This document shows, piece after piece, positions 9,632 to 19,118 of a DNA stretch of 26,324 nt. The stretch lies in assembly GCA_000969725.1 (NCBI GenBank), contig JXSR01S019247.1. The stretch is one strand, 5' to 3'. A model generated the notes under the pieces. It saw only the letters and a program-made list of their open reading frames with translations. It made no database searches and was not told where the DNA came from. Position 1 is the stretch's first letter; every line of letters starts with the position of its first letter. The position numbers were made by a program, and so were the translations under genes. This DNA comes from Ophiothrix spiculata. Lineage: Eukaryota; Echinodermata; Ophiuroidea; Amphilepidida; Ophiotrichidae.

Positions 9632-10472
9632 ATTTTATCATTTTGTAGATTTTATCTAGAAAAAATAAATCAATGTTAATGTCTGCAAATCTTTTTGCCC
9701 GGTGTATGCTTCAGGCTTTGTACAAAAAATGAAAGTTATAAAATTGCTATAGAAGTTACTTATTTCATCTTTCTTGTATTACCGATAAACCTATTTTCTA
9801 TGAAATATTAATGAAGTAACTTCCGAAGCACGATTATGTATCTCTTTCAATGGTTAAATATAAATGCCTCTCTACATACATCCTATAGTAAACATATTGT
9901 ATATGTGCTTTTCTTATAAAACATACTCCTATAAAGAAAATCACTCTTAAACATGTTACAGTGAATACGTACTCTCTTATAACATTTAGTCGTACTTTCA
10001 GCTAGAAGGGGGATAATATTTGCAAAGGGGCTAAAGAATATTATTATTAAAAATGACGAAGACTAAAATCTATATTATCTATCATTGGCCATGTGAACTT
10101 TCAAATACTTTATGATTAACCGCTTGAAAAGCATGACCCATTTCGTTGTAATTTTGGTTGAATATAAGGGAAATATGCCCTTCAAAATTTGCAATAAATG
10201 ATCGTGAGAACAATAAATGTCGGAGCTAAAGCAGGTTTCTTTACACTCATATGTTCAATCGCCAAAATTTCCTTAAAATTTTTCAAGTTAAACAAATTTT
10301 ACTTAAAATCTACAAGATAGCCTAATGACAAAAACGAGCCATTTTCCTGACTGTTTGAGATTTTGAAGCGAATACTTAATGTAGCGTTTGGAGAATTTTA
10401 AGTATAAAACAAATAACTTTTAGGACATTTATGTCTTTAAACGGGTCAAAACAAAATGCATATAATTAAAAC
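9632..10472. other. Unassigned AT-rich DNA
   Basis: I see no coding frame, RNA gene or repeat that I can support. Confidence 0.5.
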
Positions 10473-11085
10473 AAGCTCCAACACCATCTGGATGCCTTAA
10501 GTGATTGGTGCGATCGCAACGATATGTTACAAAATCATAAAAGTGCCATATTATGCATATTTAGGTTTTTTTTAATGTTTTTAATTACCCATATACCCTC
10601 GCTGGTGAGATGCTTGATACTGTGGCTGTGATGAAACTGCTTGGTTTGATTATTCAAAAAGATCTCAAATGGGATAAACAGGTGGCTGACATGATAAGCC
10701 GGGCATCTAGAAGATTATTTCTTATGTACACACTATGTGGCTTTAGTGCTCTTGTTGAAGATCTTTTGACTCTGTATGAAGCATACATTAGACCCCTTAT
10801 GGAGTATGCGTGTCCGGTTTGGCATCCATCCATCACCCAAGAGCAGAGCAAACAACTTGAAATGATCCAGAAAAGGTGCTGTAGACTCATCCTGGGCAGT
10901 AGGTACGAGCACTATAATAGTATCTAAATGTAGAACTGACAGATTCTCCAAATCAACTATACCTCATGTCATCCGGCTCTTAAATAAGCAGTAGGCAGTT
11001 TGTTCCATCTTTTCATTGTACATTGTATTTTCTTGTTTATAGATACTTTGAATGTATATATTTAATGACTGTTTTTGATTGTAAG
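10473..11085 (+). mobile_element. LINE 3' end: reverse transcriptase thumb, C-terminus and 3' UTR
   Basis: This is the C-terminal part of a LINE ORF2. The first segment, in another frame from 10473, reads LQHHLDALSDWCDRN, matching the region after the YADD box. After a frameshift the frame through 10610-10927 reads VMKLLGLIIQKDLKWDKQV, ASRRLFLMYTLCGFS, LYEAYIRPLMEYACPVWH and LEMIQKRCCRLILG, typical of this region. A further shift or deletion near 10920 leads to CRTDRFSKSTIPHVIRLLN, a usual LINE C-terminus, with a stop at 10992-10994. The following T-rich DNA to the gap is probably 3' UTR. At least two frame breaks make it dead. It may be the same family as the remnant at 457-1509, since the pieces do not overlap, but that is inference. 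Confidence 0.9.
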
Positions 11086-11517
11086 NNNNNNNNNNNNNNN
11101 NNNNNNNNNNNNNNNNNNNNNNNNNNNNNNNNNNNNNNNNNNNNNNNNNNNNNNNNNNNNNNNNNNNNNNNNNNNNNNNNNNNNNNNNNNNNNNNNNNNN
11201 NNNNNNNNNNNNNNNNNNNNNNNNNNNNNNNNNNNNNNNNNNNNNNNNNNNNNNNNNNNNNNNNNNNNNNNNNNNNNNNNNNNNNNNNNNNNNNNNNNNN
11301 NNNNNNNNNNNNNNNNNNNNNNNNNNNNNNNNNNNNNNNNNNNNNNNNNNNNNNNNNNNNNNNNNNNNNNNNNNNNNNNNNNNNNNNNNNNNNNNNNNNN
11401 NNNNNNNNNNNNNNNNNNNNNNNNNNNNNNNNNNNNNNNNNNNNNNNNNNNNNNNNNNNNNNNNNNNNNNNNNNNNNNNNNNNNNNNNNNNNNNNNNNNN
11501 NNNNNNNNNNNNNNNNN
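11086..11517. other. Assembly gap (N run)
   Basis: This is a run of 432 N. The left edge is a LINE 3' tail and the right edge is inside a MITE, so repeats probably caused the break. The true length may differ. Open frames crossing it are artefacts. Confidence 0.99.
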
Positions 11518-11895
11518 TGCTATAAAAGTTCTAAATAACGGATTTTTGTCGGATTATTTGCTAATTAAGTAGGGAAATGATGATTCCAATATTTTTTGTA
11601 AGTTTGAGTCTTTATATAGCATGCATACATTTTTCAAAATGGCGACATTTTAAAATTTCAGGGATTTCACCCCCCCCCACCCGCTTCGCCCCAACTTTGA
11701 CGGCCTACCCTAACCCCACCTTACGTGCTACCCTCCCCCCTCCTCCCCCTATTTTTTTTCATCAAAATGACCGCAAAGGATGTGAAAGAGATTACCCAAA
11801 TTCCTGGGGCCGGTTGCTTTTGCGTTTTTATGAAGCGGGAGAAAAACTTTAGGGTGGGGGGTTGCAACACCCCCCCCCCCTTCGGAGAATAAGGG
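11518..11895 (-). mobile_element. TTAA-flanked piggyBac-like MITE, copy A (partial, gap at left)
   Basis: The right end reads AGAATAAGGGTTAAGG: GGG at 11893-11895 followed by TTAA at 11896-11899. 11518-11670 matches copy B (about 17350-17500) in the same orientation (AAAGTTCTA, GGAAATGATGATTC, GTAAGTTTGAGTCTT). 11690-11880 matches the left part of copy C in reverse complement (TTTGACGGCCTAC, ATTACCCAAAT). A GGGGTTGCAACACCCC hairpin and C-runs sit near the end. The left end is lost in the gap. No protein is encoded. Confidence 0.75.
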
Positions 11896-12119
11896 TTAAG
11901 GTACCTTTAGATATTACGGGTTATGTGTCCGTCAAAGCATATCGTTACCTCTTCTTTGGTCCGTACTTAAAGACTTCTTATAAGAAAACTTGCCTGTGTA
12001 TTATTCTGTTAAAAAAATGTGGGAAAATGTCTGTTAGCCGACAAAATCACAAAAGTGGTTTCCGGTGCAATATTAATAAATGTATTTCACTTTAACGAAA
12101 ATTAGTTTTGTTTTAAATA

Positions 12120-12770
12120 TAGACCAAAAATACCCTTACGACTGGTTGCGAACGCCGTACGAACAAGCTGCGAACACTTGTTTTGACCATTTCTTACCAA
12201 CCTACGAAAGCGTACGAACATCGTGCTATCAAAAATGAAACTAGTGTTTTTTAGTGTTAATAAACTGTCAAAGCATTTCTTCGCCAAGGAAATATTATGT
12301 CTGATTTCCCGAGCCGTAAAATTGGTTTTAGACAGGGCTGCTTAATAAGCCCAGTTCAATTTGCGCTTTTTAAATCAGAAATTTCAAATTATTTGGACGC
12401 TAATAACGCTTGTGGAATTAAATGTTTTCTGATGTTACAAAAAGTAACTCAGTTTATTATGCGGATGATATAATAATTATGGCAGATTATGTTGTTGATT
12501 TAGTAATACATATTGAATCTTTTTGAATCTATTTCTCTTCTACACCTTCTCTTAATCTATTAATACCCTTTATTTTGTTTTCCTCTATTTCATCTTGTCT
12601 CCCATTTCCCACACTTTATTTTTGTGTTTTATTGATTGCAAATTCGCAAGTCCATTGCACGAACACAAAAAATGTATGCGACCTTGCAAACTGATTATAA
12701 GTAAACACTCTTTCGTACAACCACCGCAAGACGTTCGTACGAAAGCTAACGAAGTAGTCAAGTAAACATT
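12120..12770. repeat. CGTACGAA-rich flanks around a LINE remnant
   Basis: Words such as GCGAACGCCGTACGAAC and CTACGAAAGCGTACGAAC (12136-12220) recur in inverted sense at 12690-12755 (TTTCGTACAACC, GACGTTCGTACGAAAGC). The two zones flank the reverse-transcriptase remnant at 12288-12524. A simple reading is a foldback or palindromic repeat into which, or next to which, the LINE inserted. The match is by short words rather than a long alignment, so the boundaries are uncertain. Confidence 0.45.
12288..12524 (+). mobile_element. LINE reverse-transcriptase palm remnant
   Basis: The frame from 12288 reads SRKIGFRQGCLISPVQFALF and SEISNYLDANNACGIK, matching the GVRQGC-LSP-LFALF signature of LINE palm domains. 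After a frameshift near 12430 it reads VYYADDIIIMADYVVDL, with the catalytic YADD at 12458-12469, and stops at 12522-12524. Only about 80 codons survive. RQGCLISP differs from the GSVVCP motif of the LINE at 21705, so this is a different LINE family. The clade is not resolved. Confidence 0.8.
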
Positions 12771-13865
12771 CTTAATTATTTACACGAACGCAGAATGAAC
12801 GCCATAAGGTTATTGTGAATCTGAATGTCAAAAAAACAAAAAAACAAGCGTTAACAAAGGTCACATTACGATGCCTTACCCAATAAAGTAACTCTTTAAA
12901 GTAATTTCTTGTATGTTTAACATATTCTCTGTAATGTATTTGTTGTGTTTTCTGCAGTGTTTCCAAAACAATCACAATACGTGTCTATTTTTGAAAACGA
13001 TTCAAACACTATGGCGTAAATGTTGTTTCATATAAACCACTTTTATAGACTGAATAAATCAAAACAAGTATGCTGATGTAATAAGATGCATGTTTAGCCG
13101 TAAGGTTGAATTTGAAATTTTCAAAACGACTTCCAAAAGTAATAAGGCATTTTAAGACTGTTCAGGACTTAAAACACAATATTTTATGCTTTGAAATGCT
13201 TTGTGAGAGTATTTAAAAGATACCTCCAGGGCTGTTTTATCTCAATCATAAGCATCAAAGAAGTCATAGTACTTTTTGTTTACATTGATGTACGAAAGTG
13301 TGTGTGCAAAAATGAACTGTTTATATTTGAGCAAAATATAACTGCGCTTTTATAAAGGTTGGTTAAAGGAATACTGCTATTATGTTTGATACTTTAGGCT
13401 ATCTAAATTAGAGACGTTGGTTATAGACGTCCCTGATCCAAATATTGATGTAACTCAACGTTTTGTTATACCTGTGCCATCCCTTGCATGTTTATAACCA
13501 TGACAGCCAAAGTATCAGTTAGACAAGCTTAAAATACGAAAAATAAAAATGATCTGTTTCTACCGAATTTAATCATGAAAAGAGAAAAATTTTCCATTGC
13601 TTTTATGGAGACTTGAACCATGGTTGCTTCCGCAAGCTGTCATCCATTATGAAAATGTCGGTAAACATATCATAAACATAAAATGTACTGTACTCTACAC
13701 GGTGGCCATAACATTGAAATATCACCTCAGAATAGCGATACATACAAACAAAATACGATTTTGAGGTCAATATATAGACAACATCAGGATCAAGGTCATT
13801 TGATATTAAGGCTTAATGATTGAAAAATAATAATAAAACCATTTAGCATCTGTATGATGCAACAG
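12771..13865. other. Unassigned AT-rich DNA
   Basis: No supported gene or repeat. 13390-13497 is a short open frame (containing IDVPDPNIDVTQRFVIPVP) with an AG before it and a GTAACT within it. Runs this short are common by chance, so I do not call an exon. Confidence 0.45.
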
Positions 13866-13945
13866 AGTTCAATAATAATAATAATAATAATACTTTATTT
13901 TTATCGAGCGCAATTACATCAAGTGAACTCAAGGCACTTTACAAT
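13866..13945 (-). mobile_element. 3' tail of a LINE or SINE with (TTA)n
   Basis: On the minus strand the order is TTGTAAAGTGCCTTGAG, TGATGTAATTGCGCTCG, ATAAAAATAAAG, then a TTATTATTA microsatellite. From memory this is a conserved 3' tail shared by L2/CR1-type LINEs and the SINEs that use them in many animals (GCGCCTTGAG...GCGCTATATAAA followed by TTA repeats). The trinucleotide run at 13869-13892 is thus the element's own 3' end. No recognisable body is seen upstream on that strand (beyond 13945). Confidence 0.65.
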
Positions 13946-14461
13946 AAAAACATTTTCAAACATGGTAAAACTTAAATGCAATTTGAAGTGATAGGGGTAT
14001 ATATTAATATTGAAAGTTCCAAATACCATCATGGAGAATAGTTGATAGTTGAATAGTTCTTTATAAGCTAAAGTTACAATTTCTTGAATTTTGAATATTA
14101 AACTTTTGTCGACAAAAAATAATTTGTCATCATTTTTGTCGACATTAGCAGCAAAAGAAAATTTTCGATAAAGACTCATTTCAATTTCACTTTCCCGTGC
14201 TCTACTTTTCTACAGGGACTAATCATGAATTCTCTGAATGTAATAAGTGATCCTTCGACAGCATTAATAACTTTTAAAAATCCAAACATACATTGGATTA
14301 TATCAGATTTTGTGATCCCCATTTGTTTGGCTATTGTATCTTGTATGAATATTGAATTGTTAATTTTTATCGTATCATAATTTGTCAGCGTTTTTCATTT
14401 TAAGTACCGGTATTCAAAATGTATTAGTTTTACGATAAAGATTTGCTAAGTGTTTTCCCTA
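13946..14461. other. Unassigned AT-rich DNA
   Basis: No supported gene. This could include the body of the SINE/LINE whose tail lies at 13866-13945, but I see no A/B boxes or reverse-transcriptase motifs. The reverse-strand open frame here is AT-rich and featureless. Confidence 0.4.
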
Positions 14462-14855
14462 TACCACGTGAATCAAATAAAAATGTGCACGAATTAAAAT
14501 TGATCTTGACCTTAATTAAAGCACCAAATCATAAATTGATGGAAATTGGATGAACAATAAAAAAGATATGACCAATTTTGTAAGTACGTCTCTTTTTCTT
14601 CCATTCCAATGGGATTTACACAGTTAAGCAAGATATTACATATCACAATTACGATTTATGGCATTATGATAAAAGCTGAAAAGTACTTACAAAATTGGTC
14701 ATATTTTTTTTTTCATCCGATTTCTATAATTTTTTCTGCATTTGAAAGCTTATTTAATCTGCTTTACTACATTAACAAAAAATGTATAATTTGGTGCTTT
14801 AACAAGGTCAAAATCAGTTTTAATCCGTGCATAATTTTTTTTAATTCACGTGGTA
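14462..14855. mobile_element. 394-bp foldback MITE (CCACGTGAAT ends)
   Basis: The ends are TACCACGTGAAT at 14462 and ATTCACGTGGTA at 14855. Arms of about 125 bp pair imperfectly: TTAAAGCACCAAAT with ATTTGGTGCTTTAA, TATGACCAATTTTGTAAGTAC with GTACTTACAAAATTGGTCATA (14681-14702), and GATCTTGACC with GGTCAAAATC. The loop is about 14597-14680. TA flanks both CCACGTG ends, which would fit a TA target duplication as in Tc1/mariner-derived MITEs, although TA could also be part of the inverted repeat. An open frame at 14609-14863 lies inside the structure and is not a gene. Confidence 0.8.
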
Positions 14856-15804
14856 CAATTTGACATTTAAAGTCATCTTTATGCAATATTTTATCATTGT
14901 AAGTTTATATACAGGGGCCCTAAATGTAAAGCAGTGGTGGCTCACTTATAAAGTAGTCCCCCTTTAAACAAGTCACAACGAAATAGATATGATAAATAAA
15001 TTAAGATTATATACCGAGGCATTTCATAGATTTTACTACGGAAGTAATATGAAGAATATGTTGATGTTAAAAGAGAGGGGTAAACAAAAAAAACTCGTGA
15101 TAAATATATTTTCTTAAATCTGCATTAGGAGAAAGTTAGGAGAAAGAAAAAACATCTTTAAGTTAAAATTGAAAACAAGATTTTAACCAGGTACTACTTA
15201 AAAACATGCAAATAATTACATGAATAAAATCGTTAAAGTTTAAGAAACGTCAAGTACTTTTAAATTCGTATTCAATGTTAAGATATAAAATGAATTTTTT
15301 TTTGGTAATAGTATTTGTTGTTGTTTTTTGATATGAGACACGCGATGAACCTAAAATCGTGCCATACAGCAACGAAATGTTATTTTTGACATTGGAATTC
15401 TTCTCACGACCATAGCCTGTTCTACTTGAAAACCGTGAAAGCTACCAAGATAGTCTCAAGGTAGTCTGAATTATTCATTTTTTTTAAAGAAAGCATCTTG
15501 CTTTCATTTTGCATGCAATATGATCCTTTAAGATCACACATACTTGTGTGAGGTTTCAAATATTCTTGTGTAAACAGTAGAAAAGCTCTCAACCCCAAAA
15601 GAATCACACACTTTTAACAGTAGCATATACTTTTTTACATAGTAGGGACTGTACTTTTTTCATATGTGTTAGTTTTATGAATCTTCTCGTAGAATTAAAT
15701 GACAAATGGAAACAAGCTGATTGTGTTTGCACGAAGTATATAAACTTATTGATGGTTGTTAGTGCTCATGATCTAATCTAGCAATCATTGTTACATTACC
15801 CCTA
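14856..15804. other. Unassigned AT-rich DNA
   Basis: No gene, RNA gene or recognised repeat. There is a short T-run and a TTG-rich patch near 15297-15328. Confidence 0.5.
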
Positions 15805-15957
15805 ATGGTTAAAATCTGGGATTCTTTTTACCAGACAACTACTAAAATCCATGGCTTTAAACCTCTTTCAATTGTTGTAGCTAGAAAATTAATGGACATT
15901 ATCTTTACCTTGCTCACAGGTATATTGACAATAATAAATGAGCAAAATTCGTTGTAA
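15805..15957 (+). other. Possible exon (low confidence)
   Basis: A 50-codon frame from ATG 15805 to TAA 15955. Within it, 15835-15919 is preceded by a pyrimidine-rich acceptor (TTCTTTTTACCAG) and followed by GTATAT. The translation of that part includes KIHGFKPLSIVVARKLMDI. Its end phase (one base, G) fits the start of another candidate at 18148 (GC), giving a glycine codon. I do not recognise the protein. Open frames of this size are expected by chance, so this is only a hint. Confidence 0.15.
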
Positions 15958-16220
15958 TTTTGTTATGATTCTCTAATATGATGTGACTCGCTTATTTCTG
16001 CGATGGGTAAGTTTCTACGGTCGTTGGATGGGTTCATTTAATAATTTTTCGACAAAAATGCACTGTTATAATAAATGCAAGCCCTTTAAGTGTTTAAATT
16101 AGTTCTGGAAATAGGTGTTGAACTGTAATATTTGTTTCCATTATTTAATTTCACAGTTTATCTCAAAAAATGTTCATTTTAGATCAAAAAACATCCCTTT
16201 TAGCCCATATTTTGAAATTT

Positions 16221-16365
16221 CATTATTGGTGGCGCTATACATGTTTTGAAATTAATTATATGCATATTGCATAAATTAAATATTTGTGTCAAATGTTAAA
16301 AACTAAGGGTCATAGATTCTTAAAACTTGGAAACTTGATTTATGGAAATAGCGCCACCAATAATG
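16221..16365. mobile_element. 145-bp MITE with perfect 18-bp terminal inverted repeats
   Basis: CATTATTGGTGGCGCTAT at 16221-16238 and its exact reverse complement ATAGCGCCACCAATAATG at 16348-16365 are separated by 109 bp of AT-rich DNA. The termini are much GC-richer than the interior. No convincing target duplication is seen in the flanks. It has no coding capacity. A perfect 18-bp match at this spacing is very unlikely by chance. Confidence 0.7.
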
Positions 16366-16420
16366 TGCCTTTAGCATTAAATGGCTATATATTATTACTG
16401 ATCAAACAGTGGTGTTGGGA

Positions 16421-16680
16421 CCCAGCAAACACAAAACTTGTCTGAAACGTTTCTGAAACGTTTTGGAAAGGTTTTTAATGGTTTACAACCGTTTTGTTTA
16501 TATCAAACCTTTTTGGAACGTTTTAAATTGGCAAAAGATAAGTTGGTTTTAAAAAAACGTTTTAGAAACGTTTAAAAAAACCCGAAAGAAAACAATTTTT
16601 AAAGCATGGGTCTGAAAGGTTTTATTAACGTAAGTTAAACGTTTTTAAACAGTTTTTTAACGTTATGTTTAAACTAATTT
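16421..16680 (+). repeat. CCCAGCAAACAC-ended, AACGTTTT-rich repeat
   Basis: It begins with CCCAGCAAACACAAAAC and continues with many variants of GAAACGTTTTGGAA and AAACGTTTAA in both orientations (AACGTT is self-complementary). A relative starts at 22796 with CCCAGTAAACAACAAACG. From memory, CCCAGCAAACACA followed by AACGTTTT runs is a frequent MITE-like repeat in marine invertebrate genomes. The far end is not clear, as no GTGTTTGCTGGG mirror is found. Confidence 0.65.
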
Positions 16681-17121
16681 AAGCAGTAAAATTCAAAAAC
16701 CTATGATAACGAAATTGTTGAACATGCCCCTATGTGTTTTCAATAAGCAAGAAATATATAAGATTTTACATGAACTGAAGGGGGTATCTTATCAAGCTAT
16801 GTACACGTTTCAAATTTGTAGAACAGATATACTAAACAATATTTCCCGTATATTTTACGGGGAAATACATGGCAATTCTATTGCCAACATTTTATCGTAA
16901 TATGTACAAGTTCCCGTAAAATTTAATGCAGTCAGCAAACTGTCTTAATTAAAAATCTTTAATTTTGTATGCCCTGATAGAGATTTGAACCAGGAATAAG
17001 TAGATCCCTTGATAATTTGTTCTGCGTAAGATACAAAATTATCCATGCTGGGAGTGAACAATTTGAAAATTAGGATTTCGATACAGTGATTTCGAACTCA
17101 AATATCAATCGATGGGATTAA
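16681..17121. other. Unassigned AT-rich DNA
   Basis: No gene seen. GATTTGAACCAGG at 16982-16994 is, on the minus strand, a B-box-like CCTGGTTCAAATC, but there is no matching A-box or cloverleaf. Confidence 0.4.
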
Positions 17122-17125
17122 TTAA

Positions 17126-17850
17126 CCCTTGTCCTCATGAGCTATTTTATGTAACATGAACTCCAAAGGGGGTTTGCTGCAACCCCCCCCCCCCCCATAA
17201 TTTAAATAGAAACTTCAATAAACTTGGCTTTGCTATAAATAGATAAGTATGATCCTGTTCTATCCAACAATACCAAGATCATAAAAAAAAATCGGCGTTA
17301 TGTAATCCTGACGTAATGGCCATTATGGCAAAAAATGGCAACCAAATCAAAATGTTGCTAAAAAAGTTCTATGTATCAGATTTTTATCAAGTTGTTTGCT
17401 AATAAAGAATGGAAATGATGATTCTTTTCTCGTAAGTTTGAGTCTTAATGAATGCATACAAATTTTAAAATGGCAACTTAAAAACTTCTGGGATTTCACA
17501 CACACACACAAAAAATCAAGTCGCAATTAAAAAAAATGAATGCATACTATAATGCTGAAACTTGCAGGCCATGTTAAAATGATCGTTTCTCTTCTTTATT
17601 TGCAATAAACCGATGGAATTCCGTTACTAGTATTTATAACTTTTAGCAAAATGCCGATTTCGACCTGAAAAACCTTTATGATGCCATAATTACGTAACGC
17701 CTGGGTCTATATTTGTGATCTTGGTATCGCTAAATAGGGGAGGACCATACCTATCTATTGATTGGAAATTTCGTTCCAAAAATTGAGGGGGTTGCAACAC
17801 CCCCACCCCCTTGTTAGACGTGTTACAAAAAAGGCTTTGTTAGACGAGGG
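17126..17850 (+). mobile_element. TTAA-flanked piggyBac-like MITE, copy B
   Basis: The left end is TTAA (17122-17125) then CCCTTGTCCTC; the right end is GACGAGGG (17843-17850) then TAAA, a decayed TTAA. The subterminal regions mirror each other: GTAACATG followed by a G-run at the left, and C-run, GACGTGTTACAAAAAAGGC at the right. Hairpins GGGGGTTTGCTGCAACCCCC and GGGGGTTGCAACACCCCC flank the interior, and GGCGTTATGTAAT (17294) is mirrored by ATTACGTAACGCC (17690). TTAA followed by CCC is the signature of piggyBac ends; no transposase is present. A short (CA)n sits at 17498-17510. Confidence 0.78.
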
Positions 17851-17854
17851 TAAA

Positions 17855-18621
17855 GCATTTGCATACAAACATATTTCATACAAGAAGGACTAGTACAAAT
17901 AGACATTCATTTTCAATGTATGTGATGTGTACCAAGCTGTAATCAAGCTCTTATATTCTAGCATTTATATGATCCAATGCTTTCAGACTTGAATAAAGTA
18001 CATAGATAATAATAATTTTTCTCAAAAATCGAACTTTTGATCCTTATCATACATAATGCAATTCTTAGTCTCTCAGTTACACAACCTCTTGTAAATATCA
18101 TGAAAATAATGACGACATTTTGTGGTAATTGTAATGTTCCTCCTCAGGCACAAGCACAACATGTGTTCACTTTGGTGGAAATGTACAAGAGGCAAACCAT
18201 TTAGATTATTATGTTGAAGGTAACCTCTTGGATATCAATAGCCTGCAGTGTGTTCCAGTATTTTGAATTAAGTAAATTCCGAAAACACAAATACACTTGA
18301 CACGCCAGCAGGCGTTTATCATCTTGGAAGAATTTGTACAATAGTTAATATAGATAATATATAAATAAGGTTAAAAATACTCTTTGTGCTGTTAACTATA
18401 ATCTTTAATTTAGCATCCTTTACGTTGTCATTTTAACACTGATTAGATATGAAGTAATTTTTCCATAGAATTTTAGCTTTAGCTTTGGATTTTGATATTT
18501 GGAATTAATCTCTTCTTCCAGAGTCTCATATTTATTTTTTATGTGTATAACAATAGAACGACGGTTATTCAGCATATTTTAAACATATGTTTCGTAAGTT
18601 ACTCAACATGAAAAACGTTTA
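17855..18621. other. Mostly unassigned; one possible exon at 18148-18266
   Basis: 18148 follows a TTCCTCCTCAG acceptor-like site. The frame includes TCVHFGGNVQEANHLDYYVE and either donates at GGTAAC (18219-18224) or runs on to TGA at 18264-18266. Its start phase fits the candidate at 15835-15919. I do not recognise the protein, and chance is a serious alternative. The rest shows nothing I can support. Confidence 0.2.
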
Positions 18622-19118
18622 AGGCAGCAGCATTTTTCGCGAGCGAAACGGCGTGTTTACTGCACGTTTTCGCCTACTTACAATGCCCAAACATCACAAA
18701 TTTGGCGTACATTAGGAATAGAGTCTCTAGATTTCAAAGCCATGATTAAGGTCAAAATGGCATAAAAAGATTATTTCGGAAAAGATTGACGCCTTTTCCT
18801 CTGAAACCTCATAATCTCATGATGTTTGAACAATTCGTTTGTTTTTTAAAACGTTTGACAGATTGTAAGTTTAATACTTTTATTTGAATTAAAAATAACA
18901 TTGTATAAATATAGGTTTTGATTTTGAGTGATAATGAAATAAACTCGCGTTGTTTTACCAGCTGCTATTCCCTCGTCTCGTAATCCATGGCTAACCCGCG
19001 CCATAAGCCACAGTTCGAGTCCAAACAAAATTAATGCAGTGGAAATTATTTATCTTTTCATGATAAAAATTGTTAAGATTCACATTTTCTTGAGCAGATG
19101 GATAGTATTTACCCTTAA
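18622..19118 (-). repeat. Dispersed repeat P/Q, copy P
   Basis: This matches 23588-24185 in reverse complement: TTACCCTTAA (end) with TTAAGGGTAA (start of Q), GAGCAGATGGAT with ATCCATCTGCTC, ATGCAGTGG... less clearly, TAGAGTCTCTAG with CTAGAGACTCTA, TTTGGCGTACATT with AATGTACGCCAAA, and AAGGTCAAAATGGCAT with GCGTCATTTTGACCTT. The middle is diverged with indels. P contains CTCGTAATCC and CAGTTCGAGTCC (18977-19021), words seen in tRNA-derived SINEs, but their spacing is too wide for a tRNA. It is probably a non-autonomous transposon; its class is unknown. Confidence 0.7.

Noticed and set aside
10654..10951. Reverse-strand frames over the LINE thumb region
   Set aside because: They are shadows of the plus-strand reverse-transcriptase remnant.
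11023..11572. Open frames spanning the N run
   Set aside because: They are artefacts of unknown bases.
13600..13640. GACTTGAACCATGG, B-box-like on the minus strand
   Set aside because: It is isolated, with no other tRNA parts.
16960..17010. tRNA-like B-box on the minus strand
   Set aside because: There is no A-box, acceptor stem or anticodon arm at tRNA spacing.
18960..19025. tRNA-like words CTCGTAATCC and GTTCGAGTCC
   Set aside because: The distance between them is about twice that of a tRNA and no cloverleaf can be drawn; at most a decayed SINE piece inside copy P.
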